A stretch of 34,907 bases of DNA from Ructibacterium gallinarum (GCF_014982785.1 NZ_JADCKB010000028.1:1-34907), one strand, 5' to 3'; shown: positions 1 to 9,199, numbered from the stretch's first letter. A program made the numbers and translations. The notes: generated from the letters alone by a model not told the origin.

Positions 1-6
1 ACGCTT

Positions 7-124
7 ATCTGGTGGCTATAGCGGGAAGGTCACACCTGTTCCCATTCCGAACACAGTAGTTAAGCTTCCCTGCGCTGAAAATACTTGGCGGGCGACCGCC
101 CGGGAACATATGTCGCTGCCAGAT
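7..124 (+). rRNA. rrf: 5S ribosomal RNA
   Basis: The ends pair as in 5S helix I (ATCTGGTGGC at 7-16 with GCTGCCAGAT at 115-124). The interior carries the conserved 5S core: GGTCACACCTGTTCCCAT, then CCGAACACAG and AGTTAAGC. Length of about 118 nt is normal. It is the last gene of an rRNA operon whose 23S lies before the window. Confidence 0.97.
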
Positions 125-130
125 CTTTGA

Positions 131-175
131 AGGATCCTTGACGAGTTTTCTCGTTGGGGATCTTTTTGTTTTTTT
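131..175 (+). terminator. Rho-independent terminator of the rRNA operon
   Basis: A 15-bp stem (131-145 with 150-164, several G:U pairs) with a TTTT loop is followed by a T-rich tract at 161-180. It sits seven bases after the 5S end. Transcription of the next gene must come from read-through or an undetected promoter. Confidence 0.88.
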
Positions 176-205
176 ATTTTATTTCATGAGGAGGTTTCAC
201 ATATT

Positions 206-1051
206 ATGCGTACACCTGATGTCATGCTTGCGTTGATTTTAGATATGGCCAAGAAGAATGAGAATGTTCGTTTGGTTGGAATGAATGGTTCCCGTGAGAA
301 TCCTGCCGTTTTAAAAGACAGATTTCAAGATTTTGATATTGTATATGTTGTTCGTGATATGAAACCTTTTTTAGAAAATAGAGAGTGGATTCATGCCTTA
401 GGGGAATTGGTGATTTTGCAAACACCAGAAGAAATGACTTTGTTCCCTCCCTCGCTGGATAGATGGTTTACTTTTTTGATGCAGTTTACAGATGGTAACC
501 GCATTGATTTAATGCTGATTCCTTTGCTAGATTTGGAAAAGTACTTACGGGCGGATTCTCAAACGGTGATTCTTTTGGATAAAGATCATGTTGCCGGACA
601 TATCCCACCGCCAAGTGACAAAAAGTATTGGGTTAAAATACCCTCTGAGCAGGAGTATATAGATTGTTGCAATGAGTTTTGGTGGTTGGTACTTTATGTT
701 GATAAAGGAATTCGTAGAAAAGAACTTTTGTATGCTTCAGCCCATTTAAAAAATGGAATTTGGAATGAATTGCTTCGTATGTTATCTTGGAAAGCGGGCA
801 TTGTGCATGGATTCATATTTTCTCCTGGAAAGGAATATAAGTATATCAAGCAATATATTTCGTCAGACGAATGGAACCAGTTATGTTTGATTATGAATAC
901 AGGAAGCATAGAATTATGCGCCGGTGCATTGGAAATAGCCATACGGTTATTTTCTGATGTTTCAAAAATTGTTGCAGAGAAACTGGATTTTTTTTATCCT
1001 GATTACGAGGAAAAAGTTTTGAAATACCGTCGCAAATTGGAGGAGGCATAG
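206..1051 (+). CDS. Aminoglycoside 6-adenylyltransferase-like protein (ANT(6)/AadE/AadK family)
   Basis: This 281-residue protein matches the length and motifs of the ANT(6) nucleotidyltransferases, which adenylylate streptomycin at position 6. The nucleotide-binding GSR motif is at residues 28-30 and the metal-binding pair is D42/D44 in DFDI. A downstream FTDGNRIDLMLIPL block is also typical of the family. The start ATG follows GAGGAGG (188-194) at a good distance. The gene ends by overlapping the GTG of the next gene by one base, so the two are probably translated together. No sigma-A promoter is seen between the 5S terminator and the start. Family membership is secure, but whether it confers streptomycin resistance is inference. 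AadK-type chromosomal members give weak resistance. Confidence 0.9.
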   Translation: MRTPDVMLALILDMAKKNENVRLVGMNGSRENPAVLKDRFQDFDIVYVVRDMKPFLENREWIHALGELVILQTPEEMTLFPPSLDRWFTFLMQFTDGNRIDLMLIPLLDLEKYLRADSQTVILLDKDHVAGHIPPPSDKKYWVKIPSEQEYIDCCNEFWWLVLYVDKGIRRKELLYASAHLKNGIWNELLRMLSWKAGIVHGFIFSPGKEYKYIKQYISSDEWNQLCLIMNTGSIELCAGALEIAIRLFSDVSKIVAEKLDFFYPDYEEKVLKYRRKLEEA

Positions 1052-1449
1052 TGGTTATTTATCAAAAAGAACAAACATTTTCTACGCAAGAGTTAAAACG
1101 GCTATTTCAGTCTGTACATTGGGAATCGGGAGATTACCCTCAAAAATTGGTATATGCCATGCAAAACTTTGACTGCGTTTGGAGCGCCAGAGAAAACGGA
1201 AATTTGATTGGACTTGCCGCAGCCATGTCCGATGGAATTATGACGGCTTATATTCATTATTTATTGGTAGATCCCTGTGCTCAAAAACGTGGAATAGGAA
1301 GTGCACTGATGAAGCATATGCTGGAGGAATATAAAGATTATCTTCGTGTATTATTAGTAGCCGATAATGTTGATTTAGAAAAATTTTATGTACAGTTCGG
1401 CTTTTATTTAAATGATAACAAAAAACCAATGTATTTGGAAAGATTTTAA
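1051..1449 (+). CDS. GNAT-family N-acetyltransferase
   Basis: This 132-residue single-domain protein carries the acetyl-CoA pyrophosphate loop QKRGIGSALM in motif A (about residues 89-98), preceded by the YLLVDP strand. The C-terminal block has NVDLEKFYVQFGF, the usual GNAT motif B. The GTG start overlaps the TAG of the upstream nucleotidyltransferase by one base and is served by GGAGGAGG at 1039-1046, so it is translationally coupled. The substrate is unknown. Pairing with an aminoglycoside nucleotidyltransferase suggests a small-molecule or antibiotic N-acetyltransferase, but nothing in the sequence proves it. A stretch of about 190 bases with no gene follows and holds the promoter of the next operon. 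Confidence 0.87.
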   Translation: MVIYQKEQTFSTQELKRLFQSVHWESGDYPQKLVYAMQNFDCVWSARENGNLIGLAAAMSDGIMTAYIHYLLVDPCAQKRGIGSALMKHMLEEYKDYLRVLLVADNVDLEKFYVQFGFYLNDNKKPMYLERF

Positions 1450-1534
1450 AGAAAATCAAGGATTTTGTGTGAAGAATTTTTTGTGCTAAGTATAAATTGC
1501 TGAAAGAAATTAAGTTTTTTTTGTAAACAATACC

Positions 1535-1563
1535 TTGAAAAAACGTGGCTGTTTTGATATATT
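1535..1563 (+). promoter_or_regulatory. Sigma-A promoter of the two-component operon
   Basis: TTGAAA (1535-1540), a 17-base spacer and TATATT (1558-1563) are each one mismatch from consensus. The kinase start codon lies 81 bases downstream with GGAGG at 1631-1635. Confidence 0.75.
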
Positions 1564-1644
1564 AATAATATAGACATTAAATAAAATGACTTTTTGCTTG
1601 AAAGATTGTTTTGCGTATGACGTAAAATACGGAGGAAAAAGAAA

Positions 1645-3441
1645 ATGAGACAGAAACTCAAGTTATTGTCCAGAAGTTTTTCATTTAAAATAATGTTTTC
1701 TTATTGGTTAATTGGACTTGTACCGATTTTGCTCATCAGTGTAATTATTTTTCGTTATATTACGGTTTTTATTCAGATCCGTTCTATTGAGGCGCTGCAG
1801 GAAACCCATAACCGAGTAGATGAAGTAATTTCCAGTAATATTACAGCAGTGACCACTGCTCTTGATTCGGCTCAAAACTATAATTTGTCCGGTAGACTTG
1901 ATGTGCTATTATCCACGATGACAGAGCCAGACAGCATGAATCGGTTATCTGTAGTGATGAACATTTTGCTGCAATCCAGCATGAGCATTGAAAATGTGAT
2001 TGCAATTAATAACGAAGGAGACTGGATGCATGCGTCACGATATAAAAAATATCGATCTGGCTATTATGACTTCGAAAATGCGGGTATTATTGATCGTTCT
2101 CAAGTGACGGATACGCAGGCTACCGTCTTACCAAGACATCATTCTCAGGACTATTTTTCTAATGCGAGCGTTTATGTAATTAGTACAGTCAAAAATTTTA
2201 CAGACAGTGATGGAAATTATGCGGGTAGTATTATTATAGATATTAATCTGTCTTATTTTCAGGATATGCTACCAAGTAACGAAGATTCAGGATATTTTGC
2301 TATGGTCGATGATGAAAACTATTGCATTTTTTCTAATGATATTTGGAATGTGGACAAGTATATATCAATGGATAATATAGTATCTTATCCAGTAACATTC
2401 GATTTTACAAATAATTTGCCGGGTGACAGCAGTTTTTTTATAGAGTCCGACATTAATGGTACATGGAAAACATTAACTTATATTGATAAAGATGCTTTAT
2501 CGATGGAAATCAATGTTATGCGGGATACTTTTCTGCTGGTAACGGTGCTGATAACAATTGCGTTGCTATTACTGTCGCTTGTTTATACCTATCAACTAAC
2601 TGCGCCTGTAAACCGAATCATTGCGCAAATGAAAAAAATACAAAAGGGAAACCTTGATATCAGTTTGAAAGAGGAGAAGGTGACGGAATTTTCACAAATT
2701 GTATCAGGGATAAACGAAATGATTGAAAAATTAAAAATTCACATAGATCAAACATATCATGCGCATATTAAACAAAAGGAAGCAGAACTGAATGTTTTAA
2801 AAATGCAGATCAATCCACATGTTTTGCATAATATGTTGGAAATTATTAATATGACAGCCATTGAGCAGGATGATTACAAGGTCAGTTCCATGGTGGTTTC
2901 TCTTGGATCTCAATTTCAATATATGTTGTCAAACGACAGTGATTTTGTTCCTCTTCGAAAGGAAATTGAGATTGTATCTCATTATTTTCTTTTTGTTCAG
3001 ATGCGATACAATGACAAAATTCGTCTGAATATTAAGGTGGAGGAATCGCTGAAAGAGCTTTTGGTTACGAAGTTTATTTTGCAGCCTTTAGTGGAAAATG
3101 CCGTAAAGCATGGCTATGATAATAGTGCATTCCCTCCTCAAAATATGAATATTAATATTAATATTATGCTTTTCGGTGAAAATGATTTAATCATTGATGT
3201 TATGGATAACGGAAAAGGGATGGATAAAGAAAAGCTTGCCGTGTTAAGGAAACATATTAATGATGCACATGGCAACGAGAAAATGAATTCAATTGGGCTC
3301 AGAAATGTGTGTGAAAGGCTGCGTTTTTTCTATGGCGCTCGTTTTTCTGCGGAGATTAATAGTTTCCCTGGACTTGGCACCAAAGTGCATTTGAAAATAC
3401 CTTTGAGGGAGGCAAATAAATATGCAGACAACCAAGATTAA
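1645..3441 (+). CDS. YesM-type sensor histidine kinase
   Basis: This 598-residue membrane kinase belongs to the LytS/YesM class (His_kinase plus HATPase_c). TM1 is at about residues 17-38, an extracellular sensor of about 250 residues (probably Cache-type) follows, and TM2 is at about 295-317. A HAMP segment (LTAPVNRII onward) leads to the phosphoacceptor region with His392 in INPHVLHN. The N-box PLVENAVKHG is near residues 481-490, and the G-box DNGKGMD and GLRNVCERL follow. The phosphoacceptor box departs from the usual INPHFLYNTL (F to V, Y to H, T to M) but keeps the histidine. The last 20 bases overlap the response regulator gene. YesM-type kinases usually sense extracellular sugars or related cues, and the nearby glycan locus fits, though the ligand is unknown. 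Confidence 0.93.
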   Translation: MRQKLKLLSRSFSFKIMFSYWLIGLVPILLISVIIFRYITVFIQIRSIEALQETHNRVDEVISSNITAVTTALDSAQNYNLSGRLDVLLSTMTEPDSMNRLSVVMNILLQSSMSIENVIAINNEGDWMHASRYKKYRSGYYDFENAGIIDRSQVTDTQATVLPRHHSQDYFSNASVYVISTVKNFTDSDGNYAGSIIIDINLSYFQDMLPSNEDSGYFAMVDDENYCIFSNDIWNVDKYISMDNIVSYPVTFDFTNNLPGDSSFFIESDINGTWKTLTYIDKDALSMEINVMRDTFLLVTVLITIALLLLSLVYTYQLTAPVNRIIAQMKKIQKGNLDISLKEEKVTEFSQIVSGINEMIEKLKIHIDQTYHAHIKQKEAELNVLKMQINPHVLHNMLEIINMTAIEQDDYKVSSMVVSLGSQFQYMLSNDSDFVPLRKEIEIVSHYFLFVQMRYNDKIRLNIKVEESLKELLVTKFILQPLVENAVKHGYDNSAFPPQNMNININIMLFGENDLIIDVMDNGKGMDKEKLAVLRKHINDAHGNEKMNSIGLRNVCERLRFFYGARFSAEINSFPGLGTKVHLKIPLREANKYADNQD

Positions 3442-4879
3442 AATTGTTCTTGCAGATGATGAAAATATTATTTTAACCGGTTTACGCAAAATTTTAAATG
3501 AACTTAGTGACATTGTAGTTGTGTGTGGAACAGCATCTGATGGAGAACAGCTAAAACAATTGGTAGACCAGGAACATCCCGACCTAGTTATTACCGATAT
3601 TTGTATGCCACAGCTCTCTGGCTTGGATGTTATTGAGTATATTCAATCAGCGAAGCCTAAGCCTGAGATTGTTATTATCAGCGGGTATAAGAATTTTGAA
3701 TATGCGCAAAGTGCCATGAAATATGGCGTGTCAGAGTATCTTTTAAAGCCGATTGATCCTAAGGAACTTGTAACTTTAGTAAAACGGTTGCACCGGGATA
3801 TTTTGAAGAAAAAAAGTATTAATGTTTTGGAAAAACCTGTTTTCGAAAGGGATATTCCGCAGGAGGCAGAGTTTTTTTATCAAATTTTAGTTGCAAGATG
3901 TGAGACAGTCCAGGATTCTTTTCGTCTGGAAACGCTGATCGCTGATACTGTACCTGACCGGTGCTATTATTTCAAATACCATGCTGATTTATGTGTGGTG
4001 TTTTCCTTTCCATCTGCAAAAGAGGCGAGTCTTGTCGCATTTCAATATGCGCAGTTCCTTCTTTCAAATATCAGTGCAGACTATGCAATAGGTGAGGTTT
4101 CACAGGGATTAAATGGCATATCTCAATCATATGCTTCGGCATGCCAAATCTTAGAACTGTTCTTTTTCTTTAACGAAAAGAAGGTGCTGTCAAATGCTGA
4201 CCAGGCTGTTTTTTGCCCCAAGCCGGAAGACAGTTTAAATAGTACGTTAGATAATTTGTGCGCATATATTCGTCAGGGAGATCGTTTGGCTGCCAACAGA
4301 GAGCTTGATTGCTTGGAAGAAGTGATTATGCGTGCCAGTGGCGGAGTACGGGACATTGCTATTATTCATTTTTACTCTGCAGCAGATAAAATAAGACAGT
4401 TGATTTCGGATCCTGAACTTTTGGAGCTTTATTCACCGGACAATATTTTAGAATTTATTAAGGAATGTAGAAAATTCCAGCAAATCAAAGAATTTTTAAA
4501 GAATATGATCTTAGATACCATTGAGCAAATGGGAAGCAAGAAAGAGACCCAGACTAACTTTGAGATTAAAACCGTAATGGATTATATACAGACTAACTTT
4601 AATAAGAATATTACGTTAGAGTCCATGGCAAATTTGGTGCATAAAAATGCATATTATTTTAGTGCCTTTTTTAAAAAATGCACCAATGAAAATTTTAAAG
4701 ATTATGTGATGCGGGTACGGATGGAAAAAGCGCTTGAGGAATTGAAAAATACCGATAAAACCATCAATAACATTGCGATGGAAACGGGGTTTATTGATCC
4801 ACACTATTTTAGTAAAGTATTTAAAAAATATTTTGGCTTTACAGCCAGCAGTGTTCGAAAAAAGACAGACAATGATTAG
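3422..4879 (+). CDS. YesN-type response regulator with AraC DNA-binding domain
   Basis: This 485-residue cytoplasmic transcription factor has a CheY-like receiver at residues 5-125. The acidic pocket is ADDEN (11-15), the phosphoacceptor is Asp59 in ITDICMP, the switch residue is Ser87 and the conserved lysine is K109 in LLKP. A middle linker of about 250 residues is followed by an AraC double helix-turn-helix at about 385-483, ending in HYFSKVFKKYFGFT. It overlaps the kinase gene, which makes the pair an operon. Members of this family typically activate neighbouring sugar-uptake and glycan-degradation genes. The minus-strand importer operon converges on it, so it may control that operon or the SLH genes, but no binding site can be assigned from this window. 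Confidence 0.94.
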   Translation: MQTTKIKIVLADDENIILTGLRKILNELSDIVVVCGTASDGEQLKQLVDQEHPDLVITDICMPQLSGLDVIEYIQSAKPKPEIVIISGYKNFEYAQSAMKYGVSEYLLKPIDPKELVTLVKRLHRDILKKKSINVLEKPVFERDIPQEAEFFYQILVARCETVQDSFRLETLIADTVPDRCYYFKYHADLCVVFSFPSAKEASLVAFQYAQFLLSNISADYAIGEVSQGLNGISQSYASACQILELFFFFNEKKVLSNADQAVFCPKPEDSLNSTLDNLCAYIRQGDRLAANRELDCLEEVIMRASGGVRDIAIIHFYSAADKIRQLISDPELLELYSPDNILEFIKECRKFQQIKEFLKNMILDTIEQMGSKKETQTNFEIKTVMDYIQTNFNKNITLESMANLVHKNAYYFSAFFKKCTNENFKDYVMRVRMEKALEELKNTDKTINNIAMETGFIDPHYFSKVFKKYFGFTASSVRKKTDND

Positions 4880-4920
4880 AAAACCGGGATTTCTGTGAAA
4901 AAAACAGAAATCCCGGTTTT
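4880..4920. terminator. Bidirectional terminator between convergent operons
   Basis: A perfect 17-bp inverted repeat (4880-4896 with 4904-4920) encloses a 7-base loop and ends in a run of four T on both strands. It starts one base after the regulator stop codon and about 100 bases beyond the end of the convergent GH88 gene, so it can serve both. The rest of 4921-5020 shows no gene. Confidence 0.9.
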
Positions 4921-5020
4921 GATATGTAGTAGGGAAGTGGCTTTTGCTGTTTTTTTAAACGCACGCTATTTACTGCTCAAATGTTTTCATAGAAAGTGAT
5001 GGTTCTTTTAAGAGCCCAAT

Positions 5021-6175
5021 TTACCAGATTAGAAAATCTATGTTTTGTAGCTTCAGCAAAGCTTCCACAAAGAAGAAATCACCGTAAATAATGGGAATGT
5101 GAACACCTTTTAGACGTTTTTCGTCATTTGGATATGCTTCGGTTCCCATTAACACAAGGGCATCTTGTTGATCACTGTAATCACAGAAATTTTCATCTGT
5201 TGCCTTTAACAGGTTCAAGGCGCCGGATAGGTATACTTCTGCTTCTGCTTTGCTTACATGCCGCGAAATTTCAATCATGCCACAGGCGGCACAAACCCCG
5301 GCTGTGCTGTCATAGTATACTGGTTCTGCGGGCTGACAAAAGTCACAAAGCGTTTTATAGCCGGTAGCCGCGGCATGGGAGAGAAAATAGTTGGCGGTTT
5401 TTTTGGCAGCATTTAAATATTCTTTTTTCCCAGTGTGAACATAAGAAATTGCCATACCGTAGATTGCCCAGGAAAGTCCGCGGGACCAGCAGCCTTCCGC
5501 GTTGTAGCCTTGGTCGTATCCCATGTCAGTGTAGAATTTCACTGGTTCGCCGGTTTCTGTATCGTGGACCACAATATGATTGATTGCTCCGTCTTCGCGA
5601 ATATGGTCACGCAATGTCATATCGGCGTGTGCCATTGCAATACGTTTGAATCTGGGGTCACCAATTTCCTCTGAAGCCCAGTAGAGAAGAGGCAGGTTCA
5701 TCATACAGTCAATGATGGACCAGCCTTCTGCAAAATCCATATTCCATGCCCGAATAAACTTGCCGTCAATATTAAACCGGGAAGCCAAGGCGGCTGCCAT
5801 AAAAAGATTTTTGTTCTTTGCCTCCATATCTCCGGTTAAACGGTAATTGGCTCCATGCAGAATATGAGATATAAATCCTACATCATGGTATAGGGGTTCG
5901 TAATGGTCCAGACCTTTGTCTACATATGTGCCAGAATGCAGAGCAGTTTTTTTATAATTTTCATCTTTAGTACCCACGTATAAAAGCCACATGAGACCGC
6001 CCCAAAAGCCATTGGTCCACCCGTAAAGATTATCTTTTTGATCGTCATGAATGCCATTGATAGAAGTATAGGGAATTTTATCATAATCTTTCACAGCAAT
6101 CTTTTTCATTTTTTGATCCACCTTGTTCCAGACAGCGGCAATCCAATCCTTGTTTTGTTCCAAAATTTCACTCAT
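5021..6175 (-). CDS. GH88 unsaturated glucuronyl hydrolase
   Basis: This 384-residue cytoplasmic enzyme of glycoside hydrolase family 88 hydrates and releases the 4,5-unsaturated uronic acid that polysaccharide lyases leave at the non-reducing end of oligosaccharides. Family signatures include YGWTNGFWGG near residue 51, the catalytic Asp98 in HDVGF and Asp156 in IIDCMMNLP. Their spacing matches the Asp88/Asp149 pair of Bacillus sp. GL1 UGL. A CWSRGLSWAIYG block follows. No signal peptide is present. The ATG at 6175 is chosen because GGGAGG sits just upstream of it; an in-frame TTG at 6190 has no such site. It lies 28 bases behind the GH38 gene and must act on imported oligosaccharides. GH105 is the nearest alternative family, but the motif set favours GH88. 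Confidence 0.9.
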   Translation of the reverse strand: MSEILEQNKDWIAAVWNKVDQKMKKIAVKDYDKIPYTSINGIHDDQKDNLYGWTNGFWGGLMWLLYVGTKDENYKKTALHSGTYVDKGLDHYEPLYHDVGFISHILHGANYRLTGDMEAKNKNLFMAAALASRFNIDGKFIRAWNMDFAEGWSIIDCMMNLPLLYWASEEIGDPRFKRIAMAHADMTLRDHIREDGAINHIVVHDTETGEPVKFYTDMGYDQGYNAEGCWSRGLSWAIYGMAISYVHTGKKEYLNAAKKTANYFLSHAAATGYKTLCDFCQPAEPVYYDSTAGVCAACGMIEISRHVSKAEAEVYLSGALNLLKATDENFCDYSDQQDALVLMGTEAYPNDEKRLKGVHIPIIYGDFFFVEALLKLQNIDFLIW

Positions 6176-6203
6176 TTTTCTGCCTCCCAAATTTATGTTA
6201 GAT

Positions 6204-8813
6204 TTATTTTTTAGAAAAAAGTCTGATGGTTTGTATCTGCCAAGGTTTCATGGGGATCTTGACAGTATTGTCCGAGATGGTAACTGTATCTGTAATCTGG
6301 CCATCTAAGCTGACCAGCTGTGCCTGTACAATACCGGTAGGTAAGGTTAAAATTGCTGTTTCTTCACAGTTGCTCAGCTGATACAGACGAATATCCAGCC
6401 CATTTTCACAGGGAACTGCCGTGCTGAATACGGTGTTTTCAGCTGTAAGCACCATTTCAGAAGCATGTTTATTAGCAGTATCTTTTTTGCATTGGCTTAC
6501 CAGGAAGCCGGCTTGCATAGCGTCTTGGTGCTTTTGGAGGTCAGCAAGCACAACATTTGGACCGAAAGGAAGAATCCGATAGGAAAATTCCATTTCCTCA
6601 AGCAACTGTCCGCCCGGTTCTCCGTTTGTCATAACCGTCTTTTGGAAAGAACGGAATAAGGTTACATAGATATCCCCGTTTTCATGTACAGCACATTCGT
6701 GAAGTCCATATGCAGAGATAAATGCCAGTCCTTTCTTATTGTCTTTTTTCAAAACAATTCCTGACATCTGTTTCTCGGGTACTTCACATTCCATCCATGT
6801 CTGGGTAGCTGTGTCTACTCCTGTTTGTCTTTCTACAAAGCAGAAGGCCTGGTTGGCAAAATAAGTGTTTCCCGCAACACCTGTCGGTATTTTTATTCTT
6901 ATTCTGTGATCTTTTGCAGTATTTTGAATTTTGGTTTTTACACTGACGTATTGTGCATTTTCATCCAGTGTAATATAATGCCTCAGTTCTAATTGCACAT
7001 TGTCGCTGCTGCGTCTGATTTGACGGTTTTCAAACAGCATTTCCCGCGGAACCATCATTTTTTGGATTACCTCAAATACAACCCGGTTGCAGGTATTTAC
7101 CACCTTTCTTATTTCGCACATACTATTTGTGATTACTGTATCACAAGCAGGATTGGCATGATACCATCCATCACCAATTTCACCATCATCAGCTATACCC
7201 AAGAGGCCATTATATTGTGTGCCGGTCTGTTTGTCAAAAATGTTAAGACGCCCATCGCAGGCAATTTCCAGTTTGATAAACTCGTTTTCCGCACCGGTCT
7301 CTGATTGTGTCATTCGTGTTAAATAGCGGGAACTTTCTGTAAACGGTTTTATAATTAATTCTGTGATGCCCATTGGAATCAGCTCTACATGGATGGAAAC
7401 TGTATATAAATCTGAGACAGAAACGTATTGATTATAGGTTCGTTTTTGATAATTTCTGACAATGTTTTCTATGCCATAAGGAATTTCGTTGTCCTCACTG
7501 TCAAATATTTTAAAGCTGTTTATACTTTCATAGCCGAATGGTTCACAGTAGGTTGTTTTATAGTCCTGTGGAAAAGAAATATCAATTTGGGTAACACCGC
7601 GATATGCATAAGGAAGAGGATTCCATATTTTTAGGACGATGTTATCGGTTTCTTGTTTTTCTTCCATACCTGTTCGGAATTCATCTAATAGTTGTTCACA
7701 GATAATTCGGGCCTGGTCAAACCGGTAGACCATATCCTTATGTATTTGATCGATACCACATCCGCATATAGAATCGTGCGCTTGGTTCATAAGTAAGTAT
7801 TTCTCAGATAACTCCAAATAAGAAAGTGGCTGATTTGTTTTACGGAAAGCATACAGCGGTGTAATCCATTTTTCCAAAAGGGTCTGTACCTGGTCATTAT
7901 ATTTTTTCAAAGGATACCTTGAAGAAAGGGTATGGGTTATCAGATGCAGATAGCCGCAGCCGTGTGTTTTTGCCGGTTCTCTCAGTTCGCCGTACTTTGT
8001 CTGGAAGCCTGCTTCATATTTTTTCAGCAGCTCGCACATTTCCATTACAGAGGTCTGTTTGATATCAGCCTGGGGGTAAAGTTCCGATAATATCTTTAAA
8101 TATTTTTTTGTATCTTTGTGATAAGAGGCATGGTCAATGGCATCCATAAGAAGAATGACAGGTACATTGCTGCGGGCAATTTCAGAATCGGTATGTGCTT
8201 TAATTCTTTTTTTCAGCTCTTCCTCTGAAAGTAGGTGCGCTTGTGTTTCATCACCTATCACATATGCTGCAAAGGAACCGTAGCCTTGGCTATCCTGAAG
8301 TTTAAAAGTTGTCACCCATGAGCCATCCGGTGACTGCCATTTAAAATGCATGTCTGTGGTGCTTTCATTTGTACCGCGGCCCAAAAGTGCATTATGAATT
8401 CCCAGTTGACAGAAAATTTGAGGCATCTGTGCAATATGACCGAAAATGTCGCAAATATATCCGTATTTCAGTGGTTCTGCGCCATAGCTACGCGCAATTT
8501 GATAACCTTTTTGAAGGTTTCTAATAATACTTTCTCCTGACATCAAAAATTCGTCGGGCATACAATACCATGGACCAACCAGGATTTTGCCGTTTGCAAT
8601 TAGTTTTTCAAGCCGTGCCTTGTTTTCTGGCCGTATTTCTAAGTAATCTTCTAAAATGATAGTTTGTCCGTCAAAGTGGAATACACCAAAATCATCGTTT
8701 TCTAAACCTTCAATGAGCTGATCTATCATTTTTACAAGCCGAAAGCGGAAGCCCTGAAAAGGCTGGTACCATTCCCTGTCCCAATGGGTTCCGGAAAAGA
8801 AAAATATATTCAT
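6204..8813 (-). CDS. GH38 alpha-mannosidase
   Basis: This 869-residue cytoplasmic zinc enzyme removes alpha-linked mannose from the non-reducing end of oligosaccharides. The N-terminus has the zinc ligands His10 and Asp12 in HWDREW. The nucleophile is Asp122 in YICDIFGHIAQMP, and NQAHDSICGCGID further on supplies the second histidine region. The long C-terminal beta part (about 400-869) is usual for the MngB-like branch, and length is normal. No signal peptide is present. The start has GGAGG seven bases upstream. GH88 follows after 28 bases, so both are co-transcribed. A perfect sigma-A promoter lies in the gap upstream. A decayed copy of this gene's first ~60 codons lies at 9200-9364. Family assignment is firm; the natural substrate is inferred from context. 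Confidence 0.93.
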   Translation of the reverse strand: MNIFFFSGTHWDREWYQPFQGFRFRLVKMIDQLIEGLENDDFGVFHFDGQTIILEDYLEIRPENKARLEKLIANGKILVGPWYCMPDEFLMSGESIIRNLQKGYQIARSYGAEPLKYGYICDIFGHIAQMPQIFCQLGIHNALLGRGTNESTTDMHFKWQSPDGSWVTTFKLQDSQGYGSFAAYVIGDETQAHLLSEEELKKRIKAHTDSEIARSNVPVILLMDAIDHASYHKDTKKYLKILSELYPQADIKQTSVMEMCELLKKYEAGFQTKYGELREPAKTHGCGYLHLITHTLSSRYPLKKYNDQVQTLLEKWITPLYAFRKTNQPLSYLELSEKYLLMNQAHDSICGCGIDQIHKDMVYRFDQARIICEQLLDEFRTGMEEKQETDNIVLKIWNPLPYAYRGVTQIDISFPQDYKTTYCEPFGYESINSFKIFDSEDNEIPYGIENIVRNYQKRTYNQYVSVSDLYTVSIHVELIPMGITELIIKPFTESSRYLTRMTQSETGAENEFIKLEIACDGRLNIFDKQTGTQYNGLLGIADDGEIGDGWYHANPACDTVITNSMCEIRKVVNTCNRVVFEVIQKMMVPREMLFENRQIRRSSDNVQLELRHYITLDENAQYVSVKTKIQNTAKDHRIRIKIPTGVAGNTYFANQAFCFVERQTGVDTATQTWMECEVPEKQMSGIVLKKDNKKGLAFISAYGLHECAVHENGDIYVTLFRSFQKTVMTNGEPGGQLLEEMEFSYRILPFGPNVVLADLQKHQDAMQAGFLVSQCKKDTANKHASEMVLTAENTVFSTAVPCENGLDIRLYQLSNCEETAILTLPTGIVQAQLVSLDGQITDTVTISDNTVKIPMKPWQIQTIRLFSKK

Positions 8814-9018
8814 GTTATACCTCCTTGTTTTTGACAGTTGATAGCTGTGAAGCGGTCAAATCTATGGCTACAGGTTTATTAGGGAAATAACCTATTTCCG
8901 AAAGAGTAAAGAATACGTACAAAAATTATTTAAAAGTATGTTCAAAATCCATCCGTAAAAAGGAAGATAAATTTTAATTTTTTATCAGTTTCTTTTTTCA
9001 TTTCTTTTTAAAGCGGTA

Positions 9019-9047
9019 TTTACAGATAGTTTGATTGCTTTTGTCAA
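9019..9047 (-). promoter_or_regulatory. Possible second promoter for GH38-GH88
   Basis: Reading leftwards, TTGACA (9047-9042), a 17-base spacer and TGTAAA (9024-9019) lie in the GH38 leader downstream of the stronger promoter. The -35 is perfect and the -10 matches four of six bases. Confidence 0.4.
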
Positions 9048-9087
9048 TATCATATTAAATATTAATAAATTTATTTTCTGTTTCCAT

Positions 9088-9116
9088 ATTATAATGGTGA
9101 ATCGTAATTTTGTCAA
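9088..9116 (-). promoter_or_regulatory. Perfect-consensus sigma-A promoter for GH38-GH88
   Basis: On the minus strand TTGACA (9116-9111), exactly 17 bases, then TATAAT (9093-9088) match the consensus at all 12 positions. Transcription would start near 9081 and give a leader of about 270 nt before the GH38 start at 8813. The leader includes a 7-bp hairpin at 8883-8899 (GGAAATA/TATTTCC). The glycosidase pair can therefore be expressed apart from the importer genes upstream. Confidence 0.8.
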
Positions 9117-9199
9117 TGATATGACCTATAATTTAAAAAATTACGTTGTCGTAAAAAAACAGCGTTGTAATTGGCATAAATTTTTTAATTTATCAATAG

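Noticed and set aside
138-166. TTGACG as a -35 box for the nucleotidyltransferase gene
   Set aside because: It lies in the terminator stem and the base run at 17-base spacing (TCTTTT) is not a -10 box.
5021-6190. GH105 unsaturated rhamnogalacturonyl hydrolase
   Set aside because: The HDVGF and IIDCMMNLP motifs with their spacing, and the block around CWSRGLSWAIYG, fit GH88 better; no pectin-related genes accompany it.
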